A DNA stretch of 64,000 bases from Paenibacillus sp. RUD330 (GCF_002243345.2 NZ_CP022655.2:1986501-2050500), one strand, 5' to 3'; numbered from the stretch's first letter, positions 8,458-17,053 are shown. The notes: generated by a model not told the origin, from the sequence alone. A program made the numbers and translations.

Positions 8458-8629
8458 GAAGGAAGACCTCCTTGCCTGTTATAATAAGTCCATTTTATCC
8501 TTGGAGCAGGAAAATGGCGATGATTTCAAGGTTTCAGGCTCCGAATGCCTTGAATGCAGCCTGTATTCCTGTCCTCGCTGGAGAGTACAATGAGAACAAC
8601 TAGAGCCGCAAGCCGGGAGGAGAAGCCTT

Positions 8630-9634
8630 ATGACCATTAAAACCACATTCCGTTCCACGACGGTCGCCAGTCCGGGAGCCATCGGAAGCCTGAAGCTAGG
8701 CAATCGTCTCATGCTCGCCCCGCTGCAGCAGAACGAGGGGACGATCGACGCCATGGCGACCGATCACCATGTCGAATTCTACTCCAGCCGCGCCAAAGGC
8801 GTTGGACTCGTCATCGTCGAATCGACGGCGGTATCGGCGGATGGAAGGCTGTACAGCAGCGATATCGGCATCTTCACGGACGCCCATGTCGAGCCGCTGC
8901 GGAAGGTCGTCGAAGCGGTCCATCGCGAGGGGACGCCGGTATTCGTCCAGCTCTCGCACGGAGGCCGGAAATCATGGCCTGACGTGACGAGCCGCCTCGC
9001 CGCTCCGAGCGCGCTGGCCTACGACAGCCACTATGGCATGCCTGAGCCGCTCATGAAGGAAGAGCTGAAGCGGCTGCTCGTCGACTTCCGGGAGGCGGCG
9101 AGAAGAAGCCTGGAAGCCGGCTTCGACGGCATCGAGCTGCATGCGGCGCACGGCTATCTGCTTCATCAGTTCCTCTCCCCGCTCTCCAACCGCCGCAGCG
9201 ACATGTACGGCGGGCCGCTGGAGAACCGGGTCCGGTTCATCGGCGAAGTGCTGGACGCCATCCGGGAGGAGGTCGGTCCCCGCTATCCGGTGCAGCTTCG
9301 GGTATCGGCTTCCGACTTTGCCGAAGGCGGACTTGCGCCTGCGGAGGTGGCTCAGGCAGCCGCTCTGCTGGAGTCGCGGCTCGATGCCGTCCATGTGTCC
9401 GCAGGCGGGCTGCTGCCCGTTCAGCCGCTCGCTTCCCAGCCTGGGTATCAAGTTCCTTATGCCGCCGCCATCAAGCAGCACATCCGCATTCCGGTCATCG
9501 CGGTAGGCAAGATCCACACGGAGAGCTTAGCCAATTTCGTTCTGGGGGACGGTCTGGCGGATTTCATCGCGCTCGGCAGCCCGATGATGGAGGATGCCGA
9601 TTTCGCGGAGAAGCTGCTTGCCGGCCGAGGCTGA
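8630..9634 (+). CDS. NADH:flavin oxidoreductase, Old Yellow Enzyme (YqjM-type)
   Basis: The protein has 334 aa in an FMN-binding TIM barrel. Diagnostic motifs include FVQLSHGGRKS, ELHAAHGYLLHQFLSPLSN (substrate and FMN contact) and GGPLENR. The short form and these motifs place it with the bacterial YqjM/thermophilic-like class, which reduces activated C=C bonds using NAD(P)H. The ATG at 8630 follows GGGAGG by 9 bases, and a TACAAT box at 8588-8593 is a possible -10. It is divergent from the Lrp regulator. Members act in the cytosol on electrophilic enones and in oxidative or chemical stress; the natural substrate here is unknown. Confidence 0.85.
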   Translation: MTIKTTFRSTTVASPGAIGSLKLGNRLMLAPLQQNEGTIDAMATDHHVEFYSSRAKGVGLVIVESTAVSADGRLYSSDIGIFTDAHVEPLRKVVEAVHREGTPVFVQLSHGGRKSWPDVTSRLAAPSALAYDSHYGMPEPLMKEELKRLLVDFREAARRSLEAGFDGIELHAAHGYLLHQFLSPLSNRRSDMYGGPLENRVRFIGEVLDAIREEVGPRYPVQLRVSASDFAEGGLAPAEVAQAAALLESRLDAVHVSAGGLLPVQPLASQPGYQVPYAAAIKQHIRIPVIAVGKIHTESLANFVLGDGLADFIALGSPMMEDADFAEKLLAGRG

Positions 9635-9761
9635 GCGCATCGCGCAAGCAAGGCTGAGGGTGCGTCCTTGACAGCAATCGCTGCGAGACGCGAATAGGCG
9701 CTGAAGCCATCCTGGAGGTGATCGGAAGGGGAGGACGGGAGAGGTGCAACCGGATTGGAGC

Positions 9762-10682
9762 TCAGAGGGAGCCGGCTTGTCCGCCGCCCATTCCGTCCCT
9801 GTTCTCCCGGATCAAGGCGACCAGGCTGGCGGCGGCGGGAGACAGCCGCTCCCCTCGGCGGGTGCAGATCGCGATGCTGTTCCGCATGCTCACGCCCTCC
9901 ACATGCACCCGGCTCAGCTCCCCCCGGCGCATCTCGTCCCGGACGACGAGCGAGGACACGAAGCTGGCTCCGTAACCGGCGATGACGGCGCTGACCGCTT
10001 CATGGAGGCCGTTGAACTGAAGAGCGATCCGGGGGGAAGGGACATTATAGGTGCGGCAGAGGGAGAACAGCCTTTCTCTTGTGGAGCTGCCCTCCTCCCG
10101 CATGATGAAGGGCTCTCTCATCATGTCGTCGAGGCCGATCGCGCGGCCGGCATGCCGATGCGTCGGAGCGACGACGAACCAGAGCTCGTCCTGAAACAGC
10201 TCTTCGGCTTGGATCGTATCGGGATGCTCCTCCGGCAGCCCGCCGTACAGGGCGAGATCGGCTTCCATCCGCTGCAGCCGCCGCAGCGCTCCGCTGGAGT
10301 TGGTCGTCGTCACGCTCATCTCCACTCGCTCATGCTTCTGCTTGAATTTGGCGAGCCAGGCGGGCAGCAGGAAGTTCGCGGGCAAATAGGTGGCCGCCAG
10401 CGAAATCCGTCCTTGCTCGCCTCGTCCGTACTGCTCCGCCAGCGTCTCGATCTGCCTCTCGACGGCAAAGAGGCGGTCCGCCAGCTCTTTGACCTGCCTT
10501 CCGGCGTCCGTGAGCCGTATTCCCCGGCCTTCCGGCTGGAGCAGCGGCAGGGCAAGCTCCTTCTCGAATTTCTTGATCTGGGCTGTAATGGCCGGCTGGC
10601 TGATGCTCAGCCGCTCGGCCGCCCGGGTTACGCTGCCCGAGGATGCGACAGCGTGGAACAAGCGGAGGGCATGCAGGTTCAT
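9762..10682 (-). CDS. LysR family transcriptional regulator
   Basis: The protein has 306 aa. The N-terminal HTH (ALRLFHAVASSGSVTRAAERL, then SQPAITAQIKKFE) is followed by a type 2 periplasmic-binding-like effector domain (residues about 90-290, with DLALYGG and the VIAGYGASFVSS segment typical of the fold). The ATG at 10682 follows GGAG by 9 bases. It is divergent from the O-methyltransferase at 10840, with a 30-bp dyad between them, so autoregulation and control of that gene are likely. Its effector is unknown. Confidence 0.9.
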   Translation of the reverse strand: MNLHALRLFHAVASSGSVTRAAERLSISQPAITAQIKKFEKELALPLLQPEGRGIRLTDAGRQVKELADRLFAVERQIETLAEQYGRGEQGRISLAATYLPANFLLPAWLAKFKQKHERVEMSVTTTNSSGALRRLQRMEADLALYGGLPEEHPDTIQAEELFQDELWFVVAPTHRHAGRAIGLDDMMREPFIMREEGSSTRERLFSLCRTYNVPSPRIALQFNGLHEAVSAVIAGYGASFVSSLVVRDEMRRGELSRVHVEGVSMRNSIAICTRRGERLSPAAASLVALIRENRDGMGGGQAGSL

Positions 10683-10746
10683 CGTTCATTCTCCTTTGCT
10701 CGGAAGCCGCTTTTCGACTTTATATTATAATTAAAATGTATCATTA

Positions 10747-10776
10747 AAAGCATAACATATATTATATTTATGCTTT
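10747..10776. promoter_or_regulatory. Candidate LysR operator in the LysR/O-methyltransferase interval
   Basis: AAAGCATAA (10747-10755) and TTATGCTTT (10768-10776) form a perfect 9-bp inverted repeat around a 12-base AT-rich core. The layout suits a LysR-type T-N11-A recognition site and lies in the 157-bp divergent interval, 63 bases before the methyltransferase start. Confidence 0.6.
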
Positions 10777-10839
10777 CATTTCGGATAAAGTGAAATCAAG
10801 AGCCGAGGCCGCTCGGCTACTTCGCCGAAGGAGTGATTC

Positions 10840-11508
10840 ATGATGATGCCGATCTGGACGCAAGTAGACGATTATATCGAAGACCGCCTTATCGAGGCAG
10901 ACCGCGTTCTGAGCGAGGTGCTGTCCGCCAACCGCAGGGAAGGGCTGCCGGAGATCGACGTGACCGCCGCCCAAGGCAAGCTGCTGCAGCTGCTCGTGCG
11001 AATGAAGGGAGCCAGGCGCATTCTGGAGATCGGAACGCTTGGAGGCTACAGCACGATCTGGATGGCGCGCGCCCTGCCCGAGGACGGAACGCTCGTCAGC
11101 CTTGAGCTGGAGCCTCATCATGCGGATGTCGCCCGGAGCAATATCGCGCTTGCCGGCCTTGAAGCCCAGGCAGAGGTCAGGACGGGCGATGCTCGCGCCA
11201 GCCTGGAGGAGATGGAGAAGGCGGGAATCGAGCCGTTCGATTTCATCTTCATCGATGCCGACAAGCCGAACAACCCGGCCTATCTGAAGTCGGCGCTGCG
11301 CCTGTCCCGTCCCGGCACCGTCATCATCGGCGACAACATCGTGCGCGGCGGAGAAGTGGTCGGCAGGCACAGCACCGATCCGCGGGTGCATGGAGTCCGC
11401 GCCTTCATCGACCTGATGGCGGCAGAGGCGAGGCTGTCCGCGACCGCGATCCAGACTGTCGGCCGCAAAGGCTACGACGGCTTCGCGCTGGCGATCGTGC
11501 AGGACTGA
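10840..11508 (+). CDS. SAM-dependent O-methyltransferase (family 3, COMT/CCoAOMT-like)
   Basis: The protein has 222 aa. Motif I (RILEIGTLGGYSTIWMA, about residues 60-76) binds S-adenosylmethionine. FIFIDADKPNN carries the metal-binding acid of the cation-dependent methyltransferase family, and GDNIVRGG is the next metal-contact motif. AAGGAGTGA precedes the start. Related bacterial proteins methylate catechol-type phenolics, tRNA or small natural products; the substrate is not evident here. It is controlled in all likelihood by the divergent LysR regulator and ends in a hairpin. Confidence 0.85.
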   Translation: MMMPIWTQVDDYIEDRLIEADRVLSEVLSANRREGLPEIDVTAAQGKLLQLLVRMKGARRILEIGTLGGYSTIWMARALPEDGTLVSLELEPHHADVARSNIALAGLEAQAEVRTGDARASLEEMEKAGIEPFDFIFIDADKPNNPAYLKSALRLSRPGTVIIGDNIVRGGEVVGRHSTDPRVHGVRAFIDLMAAEARLSATAIQTVGRKGYDGFALAIVQD

Positions 11509-11552
11509 CCTCATGGTCCGCAAGGATGCCGGCTGCAAGGCTGCATCAAACA

Positions 11553-11592
11553 AAGCCATCGGCTCCGATTCTAGGATCGGAGCCGATGGCTT
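11553..11592. terminator. 17-bp perfect hairpin between convergent genes
   Basis: Arms at 11553-11569 and 11576-11592 pair perfectly around a 6-base loop. T-runs on both sides are short (TTG on plus, TTTGTTTG on minus), so it probably serves mainly the minus-strand membrane-protein gene but may be bidirectional. Confidence 0.7.
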
Positions 11593-11652
11593 GTTCCCGC
11601 AGCTTGCAGCTGCCGGGGCGGCCGGTCTGCCTTGCGCTTTTTTCTGCCGGAA

Positions 11653-12183
11653 TCAGGCCATTAGAAACCGGATCAGGCCGAGCAGGCCGAAGGCCAGCAG
11701 CGCCGTCCCGGAGCCGATGCCCGTCAAGGCGCTGACGGCCAGCTTCAGCCTGCGGGAGAGGATTGCCGCCGCCAGTGAAACGGCCACGAGGAGAACCGCC
11801 AGCACATGCAGGCTCCAGTCGTCGAACACGCCGGCCAATCCGAAGAAATGGATGCCGACGACAAAGGCGATCCATGCGGATACGTACGCCGATCTTCGCG
11901 TCGCAATCAGGTAGAAGGCGCCGAGCCCTCCGAGCAGCACCTCGGCATAGACCGAGATCAGATAGCCTTGGAATGATCCCGCTTCATCCAATGCCGACGG
12001 GGCATCCCAGTTCCGGATGCTGGAATAGACGCCGAACAGGCAGACCAGCATGGCGATCCCGGCTGCGATGCCGAGATACAGGCGCCAGCTCTTGGGCGGA
12101 TTCTCCTGCGCCCACCCGAACCAGCTGAAGCTGAACAAGCCGAATACCGAGGCATACATGGCGTAATCTCTTCCATCATCCAT
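11653..12183 (-). CDS. Integral membrane protein, unknown function
   Basis: The protein has 176 aa. The ATG at 12183 is chosen because AAGGGGAG lies 6-8 bases upstream; the frame extends back to 12402 but the extra N-terminus is basic and has no ribosome site. About six hydrophobic segments are visible (for example YLGIAAGIAMLVCLFGVY, EVLLGGLGAFYLIA, AWIAFVVGIHFFGLAGVF, LAVLLVAVSLAAAIL, TALLAFGLLGLIRFL). I do not recognise a named family. It is divergent from the DUF1796 gene. Confidence 0.6.
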   Translation of the reverse strand: MDDGRDYAMYASVFGLFSFSWFGWAQENPPKSWRLYLGIAAGIAMLVCLFGVYSSIRNWDAPSALDEAGSFQGYLISVYAEVLLGGLGAFYLIATRRSAYVSAWIAFVVGIHFFGLAGVFDDWSLHVLAVLLVAVSLAAAILSRRLKLAVSALTGIGSGTALLAFGLLGLIRFLMA

Positions 12184-12400
12184 TCCGAGCTCCCCTTTCT
12201 TGGCTCCCTTTTCGTACACGGTCCGTTCCATCTCCTCATTATGAGGAAGAAAGGCCGCCCGGCGAATCGGTCTGCAGACGGAGAAAGCGAAATCAACTTC
12301 TCCGCGCGCTTTCCTTTCCTTCAAGGCGGACGTGTCCAATCCCGGCTGATTTTTCCGGCATAGTCTGATAGGGAAAGGAAGAGTAGGAAAGAGGGATGAC

Positions 12401-13081
12401 ATGAGGCTGAAAAAGGTGATGAAAAGCTATGATTTGATCGTCAGTCTGGGATCGTCCTGCTCCCCGGCCATTCATATGAGAAGGCATGGGCTCAGGAAGT
12501 TCTCCATGCCGCTCGACTGGATGGTGTCGCTTTCGCTCGGCGATGTGGCCCGGCTGTTCGATCATCGTTTCCATGATTTCATGAAGCTGGAGCATCTGGT
12601 CATGGCAGAGGAGACCTTTTATCCCCAATATTATCTGGACGACGGGGAGCCCATTTATTTGGAGCCGGTCGAAAAAAAGCTGATCAAGTCCTATTTCATC
12701 AAGGATGCGCTGTACAATATCATCTCCGTCCATGATTTCCCCATATTTGAGGGCCAGCACTGGAGCTCCTCGTATCCGGCCTACAAGGCCAAGCTCGACA
12801 TGCGCGTCGCGAGATTGTGGGAGGGCTTGAGTCAGAGCCGGCATCCGCTCTTCATCCGGTGGTATGCCGAATATGACCAGGCGGCCGCCATGCAAGCTGC
12901 GCTGACGAGAGTGCTGGGCGGCAAAGAGTTCACGCTGCTTGTTCTGAATCCGGTCGCGGAGCTGAAGACGGTCCAGGAAGCCGATTGGAAAATGAGCCAG
13001 GTGTGCGTCTTGGAAGTACCGCATGATATCAAGGACGATGCGCTGTGGGACCGAGTGCTGAGCGGCATCAAATTGAACTAG
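12401..13081 (+). CDS. DUF1796 family putative papain-like cysteine peptidase
   Basis: The protein has 226 aa. It has the DUF1796 signature near the N-terminus, SLGSSCSPAIHMRRHGLRK followed by PLDWMVS, where the Cys is the proposed nucleophile. Later His-containing segments (HDFPIFEG) fit the proposed papain-like fold. No signal peptide is visible, so it is cytosolic. AAGAGGGATGAC precedes the ATG. Function is unproven in any organism I can name; related genes often lie near glycan or surface genes, but here it stands alone upstream of the ABC-F leader. Confidence 0.75.
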   Translation: MRLKKVMKSYDLIVSLGSSCSPAIHMRRHGLRKFSMPLDWMVSLSLGDVARLFDHRFHDFMKLEHLVMAEETFYPQYYLDDGEPIYLEPVEKKLIKSYFIKDALYNIISVHDFPIFEGQHWSSSYPAYKAKLDMRVARLWEGLSQSRHPLFIRWYAEYDQAAAMQAALTRVLGGKEFTLLVLNPVAELKTVQEADWKMSQVCVLEVPHDIKDDALWDRVLSGIKLN

Positions 13082-13163
13082 ATTCTCGCAGGGCGCCCGC
13101 CATGCGAAGCCGCCGCCTTCGCGGAAGCGGCCGGGCAGAATTGGCTTGTAGCCAAACGGTACC

Positions 13164-13193
13164 TGTACATTCCGGCTTCATAGTGGATACAAT
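13164..13193 (+). promoter_or_regulatory. Candidate promoter of the ABC-F leader
   Basis: TGTACA (13164-13169) and TACAAT (13188-13193) are separated by 18 bases, a reasonable sigma-A promoter. Transcription from about 13200 would give a leader of about 300 nucleotides before the ABC-F start codon. That is unusually long and consistent with regulation in the leader. Confidence 0.5.
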
Positions 13194-13256
13194 AAGGGAA
13201 CTACGCGCGTTGACCCTCCATGGATGGAGGAGCGCGCCCTACAGGAGGTGAAGCAG

Positions 13257-13400
13257 GTGAACCGCGAATGTGCCCATTCTATCGTCAGCCGGCTGCCCAT
13301 TGCCATGGCTGGCATCGTGCATGATTGTTCGGCGAACGGGATTGCTCTGTCCATTCTGCCCTGTACGAACGGCCCCATCGCGAGAAGACGCCTGCCCTGA
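13257..13400 (+). CDS. 47-aa leader peptide (uORF) upstream of the ABC-F gene
   Basis: A GTG at 13257 follows AGGAGGTG (13243-13250) by 6 bases, one of the strongest ribosome sites in the region. The 47 codons end at TGA 13398-13400 with a peptide finishing ARRRLP. The stop lies 26 bases before the 5' arm of an intrinsic terminator, which itself precedes the ABC-F gene. A well-translated short ORF followed by a terminator is the known arrangement of leader peptides controlling antibiotic-resistance ABC-F genes, where a drug-stalled ribosome favours readthrough. That role is inferred. An upstream hairpin at 13215-13230 contains CCTCC that could pair with this ribosome site. Confidence 0.6.
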   Translation: MNRECAHSIVSRLPIAMAGIVHDCSANGIALSILPCTNGPIARRRLP

Positions 13401-13426
13401 CCTCTACGGATCGCCATGCCATCCAT

Positions 13427-13458
13427 AGAGCCGCGGCCAGCTGCCGCGGCTCTTTTTT
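13427..13458 (+). terminator. Terminator in the leader of the ABC-F gene (attenuator)
   Basis: A perfect 11-bp stem (AGAGCCGCGGC, 13427-13437, with 13443-13453) and 5-base loop are followed by TTTTTT. It lies 39 bases upstream of the ABC-F start codon and downstream of the 47-codon ORF, so it must be read through to express the ABC-F gene unless a second promoter exists. No promoter fits in the 38 bases between. Confidence 0.85.
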
Positions 13459-13496
13459 GCGCTGAGGCAGCGTCTTCCCTAATAGGAGATGAATCC

Positions 13497-15506
13497 ATGA
13501 TTATCGTCAACGCTCAGAACGTAAGAAAATATCACGCCGCCCATCTTGTGCTGGACGGTGCCGCTTTTCAAATCCAGGATGGAGAGAAGGTAGGCCTGAT
13601 CGGCCGCAACGGCAGCGGCAAATCGACGCTGCTGAGGCTCCTATCCGGCCGGGACTCTGCAGACGAAGGCATGCTGACGGTGCGCAGGGATGCCCGCATC
13701 GGATATTTGCCGCAAATTCCCGCAGCGTACGATTCGATGACGGTGTACGAGGTGCTCGCCAGCGGATTCGGCAGCTTGATGAAGGCGAAGGAAGAGCTCG
13801 CGGGGCTGGAAAGCCGGATGGCCGATCCTGATCTGGCTCCTTCCGCGCTGGAGCGGCTGCTGGTCCGCTATTCCGAGGTTCAGGAATTGTTCGAGCAGGG
13901 GGGAGGCTACGACATCGATACCTTCATCGATCAGGTCGCGAGCGGCCTGCAGATCGACCGCAGCCGGGACGGGGAGACGCTCGGGAGCCTGTCGGGCGGG
14001 GAGAAGACCCGGGTCGTGCTGGCTTCCCAGCTGGTGACGCGTCCCGATTTGCTGCTGCTGGACGAGCCGACCAACCATCTGGATCTGAAAGGGATGGAGT
14101 GGCTGGAGCCATTTTTGCGAGGGTATGCCGGCAGCTGCGTCATCGTCTCCCATGACCGTTATTTCCTGGATGCCGTCGGAACGAAAATGATCGAGCTGGA
14201 GGACGGCGAAGCCCACACCTATCTGTCCGACTACAGCGGATACCTCAGGTTGAAAGAGGAGCTTCTGCTGCGGCAGTTCGCCGAATTCCAGGAACAGCAG
14301 AAGGCGATCAGGAAGATGAAGGAGACGATCCGCAGGCTGGAGGAATGGGGGCGAATCGGGGACAACGAAAAGTTCTTCAAGCGCGCGGCGTCGATCCGCA
14401 AGGCGCTGGAGAAGATGGAGGCCGTCAAGCGCCCGGTCCTGGAGCCGAAGACGGCGGAATTCAGCTTGAATCCGCAGGACCGGTCGGGGAAGCAGGTCAT
14501 CGCCTTCGAGCGGGTTTCGAAGCGGTACGGCGACCGCATCCTTCTGCAGGGAGCCGAAGGAAAGCTCCTCTATGGGGAGAAGACGGTCCTGATCGGAGAC
14601 AACGGCAGCGGGAAAACGACTCTGCTGAAGATGCTTCTGGGCCGGGAGTCCGCGGATGAAGGCGAGCTGAAGCTGGGAACCCGGCTGGAGATCGGCTATC
14701 TGGCCCAGCAGGAGCCTGCCTCCGAGCCGGAGAAGTCCGTGCTGGACTACTTCCGGACGGAAGCGGGCATGGAAGAAGGCGAGGCGCGCCATCTGCTGGC
14801 GCGGTACCAATTCTACGGAGCCGCCGTGTTCCGTCCGCTCAAGGCTCTGTCCGGCGGAGAATGGTCCCGGCTGCGGCTCGCCCTGCTGGTGCGGAAGCGG
14901 CCCAACCTGCTGCTGCTCGACGAGCCGACGAACCATCTCGACACCGCCTCCCGAGAAGCGTTGGAGGAGGCGCTCGAGGAGTTCCCGGGCACGATCCTGG
15001 CCGTGTCCCATGACCGGTACTTCATCAACCGCATCGCCGGGCGCGTCTGGGAGCTCTCCGGAGGCCGCATCGTTTCCTGGAATGGAAACTATGACGGGTA
15101 TAAGGCGGAGAAGGCCAAGCAGCCGGCAGCGGGCAGCCGCTTCGCAGGAGACCGCAATCCGGAGCCTGCCGCGATCGGGAGCGCTGCGGCTCCTCCGGCC
15201 CAGGCCGCCTTTCCCGGTGAAAGGAAGGACGCGAGGAGCGGCAGCAAGGCAAACGTGAAGCAGACGGAGCAGCCTGGAAAGGATCTGCTCGGTAAGCAAC
15301 CGGAGCAGCTTGAAAAGCAAATGGAGCGGCTCGAAAAGGAAATTGCCCATCTGGAAGCGAGGGTCGCGGCAGCCGGCGCCGAGCTTGAGCGGCTTGCCGT
15401 AAACGGCAGCCCGGAGGCGCTGGAGAAGCGATGGGAGGAGCGGGAGATGGACGAGCGGCAGCTGGCCGGTCTGACGGACCGCTGGCTGGAGCTGGCCGGA
15501 GAGTAA
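13497..15506 (+). CDS. ABC-F family ATPase (ribosome-associated, possible antibiotic ribosome protection)
   Basis: The protein has 669 aa with two fused nucleotide-binding domains and no membrane segment. NBD1 has Walker A GRNGSGKS (36-43), signature LSGGEK (about 165-170) and Walker B LLLLDEPTNHLD. The interdomain linker (about 240-315) is helical and charged. NBD2 has GDNGSGKT (367-374), LSGGEWSR (451-458) and LLLLDEPTNHLD. A C-terminal extension of about 110 residues is low-complexity and then coiled coil. Such proteins bind the ribosomal E site; some dislodge macrolide-, lincosamide- or pleuromutilin-type drugs, others are housekeeping translation factors. The attenuator-like leader favours the first role. 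The ATG at 13497 follows AGGAG by 10 bases. Confidence 0.85.
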   Translation: MIIVNAQNVRKYHAAHLVLDGAAFQIQDGEKVGLIGRNGSGKSTLLRLLSGRDSADEGMLTVRRDARIGYLPQIPAAYDSMTVYEVLASGFGSLMKAKEELAGLESRMADPDLAPSALERLLVRYSEVQELFEQGGGYDIDTFIDQVASGLQIDRSRDGETLGSLSGGEKTRVVLASQLVTRPDLLLLDEPTNHLDLKGMEWLEPFLRGYAGSCVIVSHDRYFLDAVGTKMIELEDGEAHTYLSDYSGYLRLKEELLLRQFAEFQEQQKAIRKMKETIRRLEEWGRIGDNEKFFKRAASIRKALEKMEAVKRPVLEPKTAEFSLNPQDRSGKQVIAFERVSKRYGDRILLQGAEGKLLYGEKTVLIGDNGSGKTTLLKMLLGRESADEGELKLGTRLEIGYLAQQEPASEPEKSVLDYFRTEAGMEEGEARHLLARYQFYGAAVFRPLKALSGGEWSRLRLALLVRKRPNLLLLDEPTNHLDTASREALEEALEEFPGTILAVSHDRYFINRIAGRVWELSGGRIVSWNGNYDGYKAEKAKQPAAGSRFAGDRNPEPAAIGSAAAPPAQAAFPGERKDARSGSKANVKQTEQPGKDLLGKQPEQLEKQMERLEKEIAHLEARVAAAGAELERLAVNGSPEALEKRWEEREMDERQLAGLTDRWLELAGE

Positions 15507-15624
15507 GGCGGTTGGTACGGTATTGCTTTGGCAGAGGCATACGGCTTCAGGCGCATGGACTGCAGAAGGAAGGCTCTGCGCCAGGCGCCGCTTAGCGGCA
15601 TTCTATTCAAGCTCCATGAGGAAG

Positions 15625-15649
15625 GCGCAGCCGATCGGCTGCGCGTTTT
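15625..15649 (+). terminator. Intrinsic terminator after the ABC-F gene
   Basis: A self-complementary GCGCAGCCGATCGGCTGCGC at 15625-15644 is followed by GTTTT. The rest of the 15507-15813 gap holds only this hairpin and the operator/promoter at 15740-15778. Confidence 0.75.
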
Positions 15650-15739
15650 CCCCCTCTCCGGGGAGGCAATGCATGCGCGAACGTTCATGATATCGCCATG
15701 AAATGCTTGCCTACTAAAAGAAATGCATGCCGATCCGCA

Positions 15740-15778
15740 TTGACTTCATCACTTTAGTTAGATTACTCTAAATAAAGT
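15740..15778 (+). promoter_or_regulatory. Promoter overlapped by a 12-bp inverted repeat (likely PadR operator)
   Basis: TTGACT (15740-15745) is a good -35, and TACTCT (15764-15769) a weak -10 at 18-bp spacing. An inverted repeat with arms at 15751-15762 and 15767-15778 (11 of 12 positions match, 4-base spacer) covers the spacer and -10. A repressor bound here would block the permease gene; the PadR protein encoded at 17054 is the obvious candidate. Confidence 0.6.
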
Positions 15779-15813
15779 ATTCAATATCAAGTAAAGAGAG
15801 ATGGAGTGGAAGC

Positions 15814-16971
15814 ATGAAAGCATTTCTGAAAAACAAGATGATCATGAGCGGCGTATTCATGATCGTTTTTTACCAGATCATCATGATCGGCATCTTTATG
15901 TCGGGCTACAGCGCGGTTCCTAAAAATCTTCCGGATTTGACGGTAGCCATCGTCAACGAGGATCAGCAGTCCGGAGCCAAGTTCGTCGAGCAGCTGAAGG
16001 AGCAGCTTCCCTTCCATGTCGTGACGGATGCCAGCCTCGATCAGGCCAAGCAGCAGCTTGAGGACAGGGATATTCAGTTCATCATGCATATTCCGGCCGA
16101 TTTTACAGGCAAGCTGTCTGCGCAAGGCGAGCAGGCCAAGCTGGACTTTTTCATCAATGAATCCAATCCCGCTACGGTTACGAGCAGCATGCACAGCGTG
16201 GTGAACCAGGTCTCGTCCAAGATCATCGCTCAGATCCAGTCTCAGAGCTTCGAGGGACTGCTGCAGGGCATGAAGATGCCTGCCGACCAGTCGAAGCAGA
16301 CCGTGGAAAGCATCATGGGCAAGGTCGAGACGACTATCGTGTCCACCAACCCGCAGCCTGCGGGAACGCATAATCAGATGGCGCCGATGTTCCTGACGAT
16401 GGCTACGTACGTCGGAGCGATGATCTATTCCATGATGAGCATCGGCACGCTGAACCAGCTCAAGGGACGCATGGGCAAATGGCGCGCCTTCGGAGCCTTG
16501 CAGGGAGTGAACGCGCTGCTCTCGCTGATCGCTCCGCTGGTCGGGCTCGCGATCTACTTCTCCGTCCATGGCTACGGCGCCGAAGCCTTCCTGCAGATGT
16601 GGATGGTCCACGCGCTGGAAATGTTCGTCGCCATCACGTTCACGAGCCTGTTCTGCCTCCTGCTCGGCCAGGCCGGCATGATTGTGAACCTGCCGGTCCT
16701 GCTGACGCAGACGATCGCGAACGGAGCCGTCGTGCCGCGCGAGATGATGCCGGCTTACTTCGAGTGGTTCAGCTACATTTCTCCGATGTACTATACGGTC
16801 CACCTCGACTACAACATCCTGTTCGGCGGCGGCCGGACGGCCGATTATCTGCTTGGCCTCGGCCTCGTCGGGCTCGGCGCGCTGATCGTCAACAGCGTGA
16901 TCCATCATTTCAAGGCGGTCAGGAAACCTCTGGACCATGCCGAGACTGCAGGACAGCCGCTTTTCATGTAA
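15814..16971 (+). CDS. YhgE/Pip-like ABC-2 type permease (DUF3533-like)
   Basis: The protein has 385 aa. One N-terminal membrane helix (about 10-32) is followed by an external domain of about 165 residues starting LPDLTVAIVNEDQQSG, the typical YhgE/Pip beginning. About five C-terminal helices follow from around residue 195 (MFLTMATYVGAMIYSMMSIG, LSLIAPLVGLAIYF, FVAITFTSLFCLLLGQAG). Such proteins move lipids, toxins or drugs, sometimes without a partner ATPase; none is adjacent. The start at 15814 is set by the membrane helix; the ribosome site (GAGATGGAG) is moderate. The PadR gene follows by 82 bases, as in many PadR-controlled efflux pairs. Confidence 0.75.
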   Translation: MKAFLKNKMIMSGVFMIVFYQIIMIGIFMSGYSAVPKNLPDLTVAIVNEDQQSGAKFVEQLKEQLPFHVVTDASLDQAKQQLEDRDIQFIMHIPADFTGKLSAQGEQAKLDFFINESNPATVTSSMHSVVNQVSSKIIAQIQSQSFEGLLQGMKMPADQSKQTVESIMGKVETTIVSTNPQPAGTHNQMAPMFLTMATYVGAMIYSMMSIGTLNQLKGRMGKWRAFGALQGVNALLSLIAPLVGLAIYFSVHGYGAEAFLQMWMVHALEMFVAITFTSLFCLLLGQAGMIVNLPVLLTQTIANGAVVPREMMPAYFEWFSYISPMYYTVHLDYNILFGGGRTADYLLGLGLVGLGALIVNSVIHHFKAVRKPLDHAETAGQPLFM

Positions 16972-17053
16972 ACTGAATACCAAAGGGGCTGACGGGCATT
17001 GCCGCCTGGTCGGCCTCTATTCGGTTCACGATGGACGTTAAGGAGGCTCGCCG

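Noticed and set aside
13416-13496. Upstream in-frame start for the ABC-F protein at 13416
   Set aside because: That start lies within the terminator hairpin region, has no ribosome site, and adds an Ala/Pro-rich stretch foreign to the family. The ATG at 13497 has AGGAG and a standard N-terminus.
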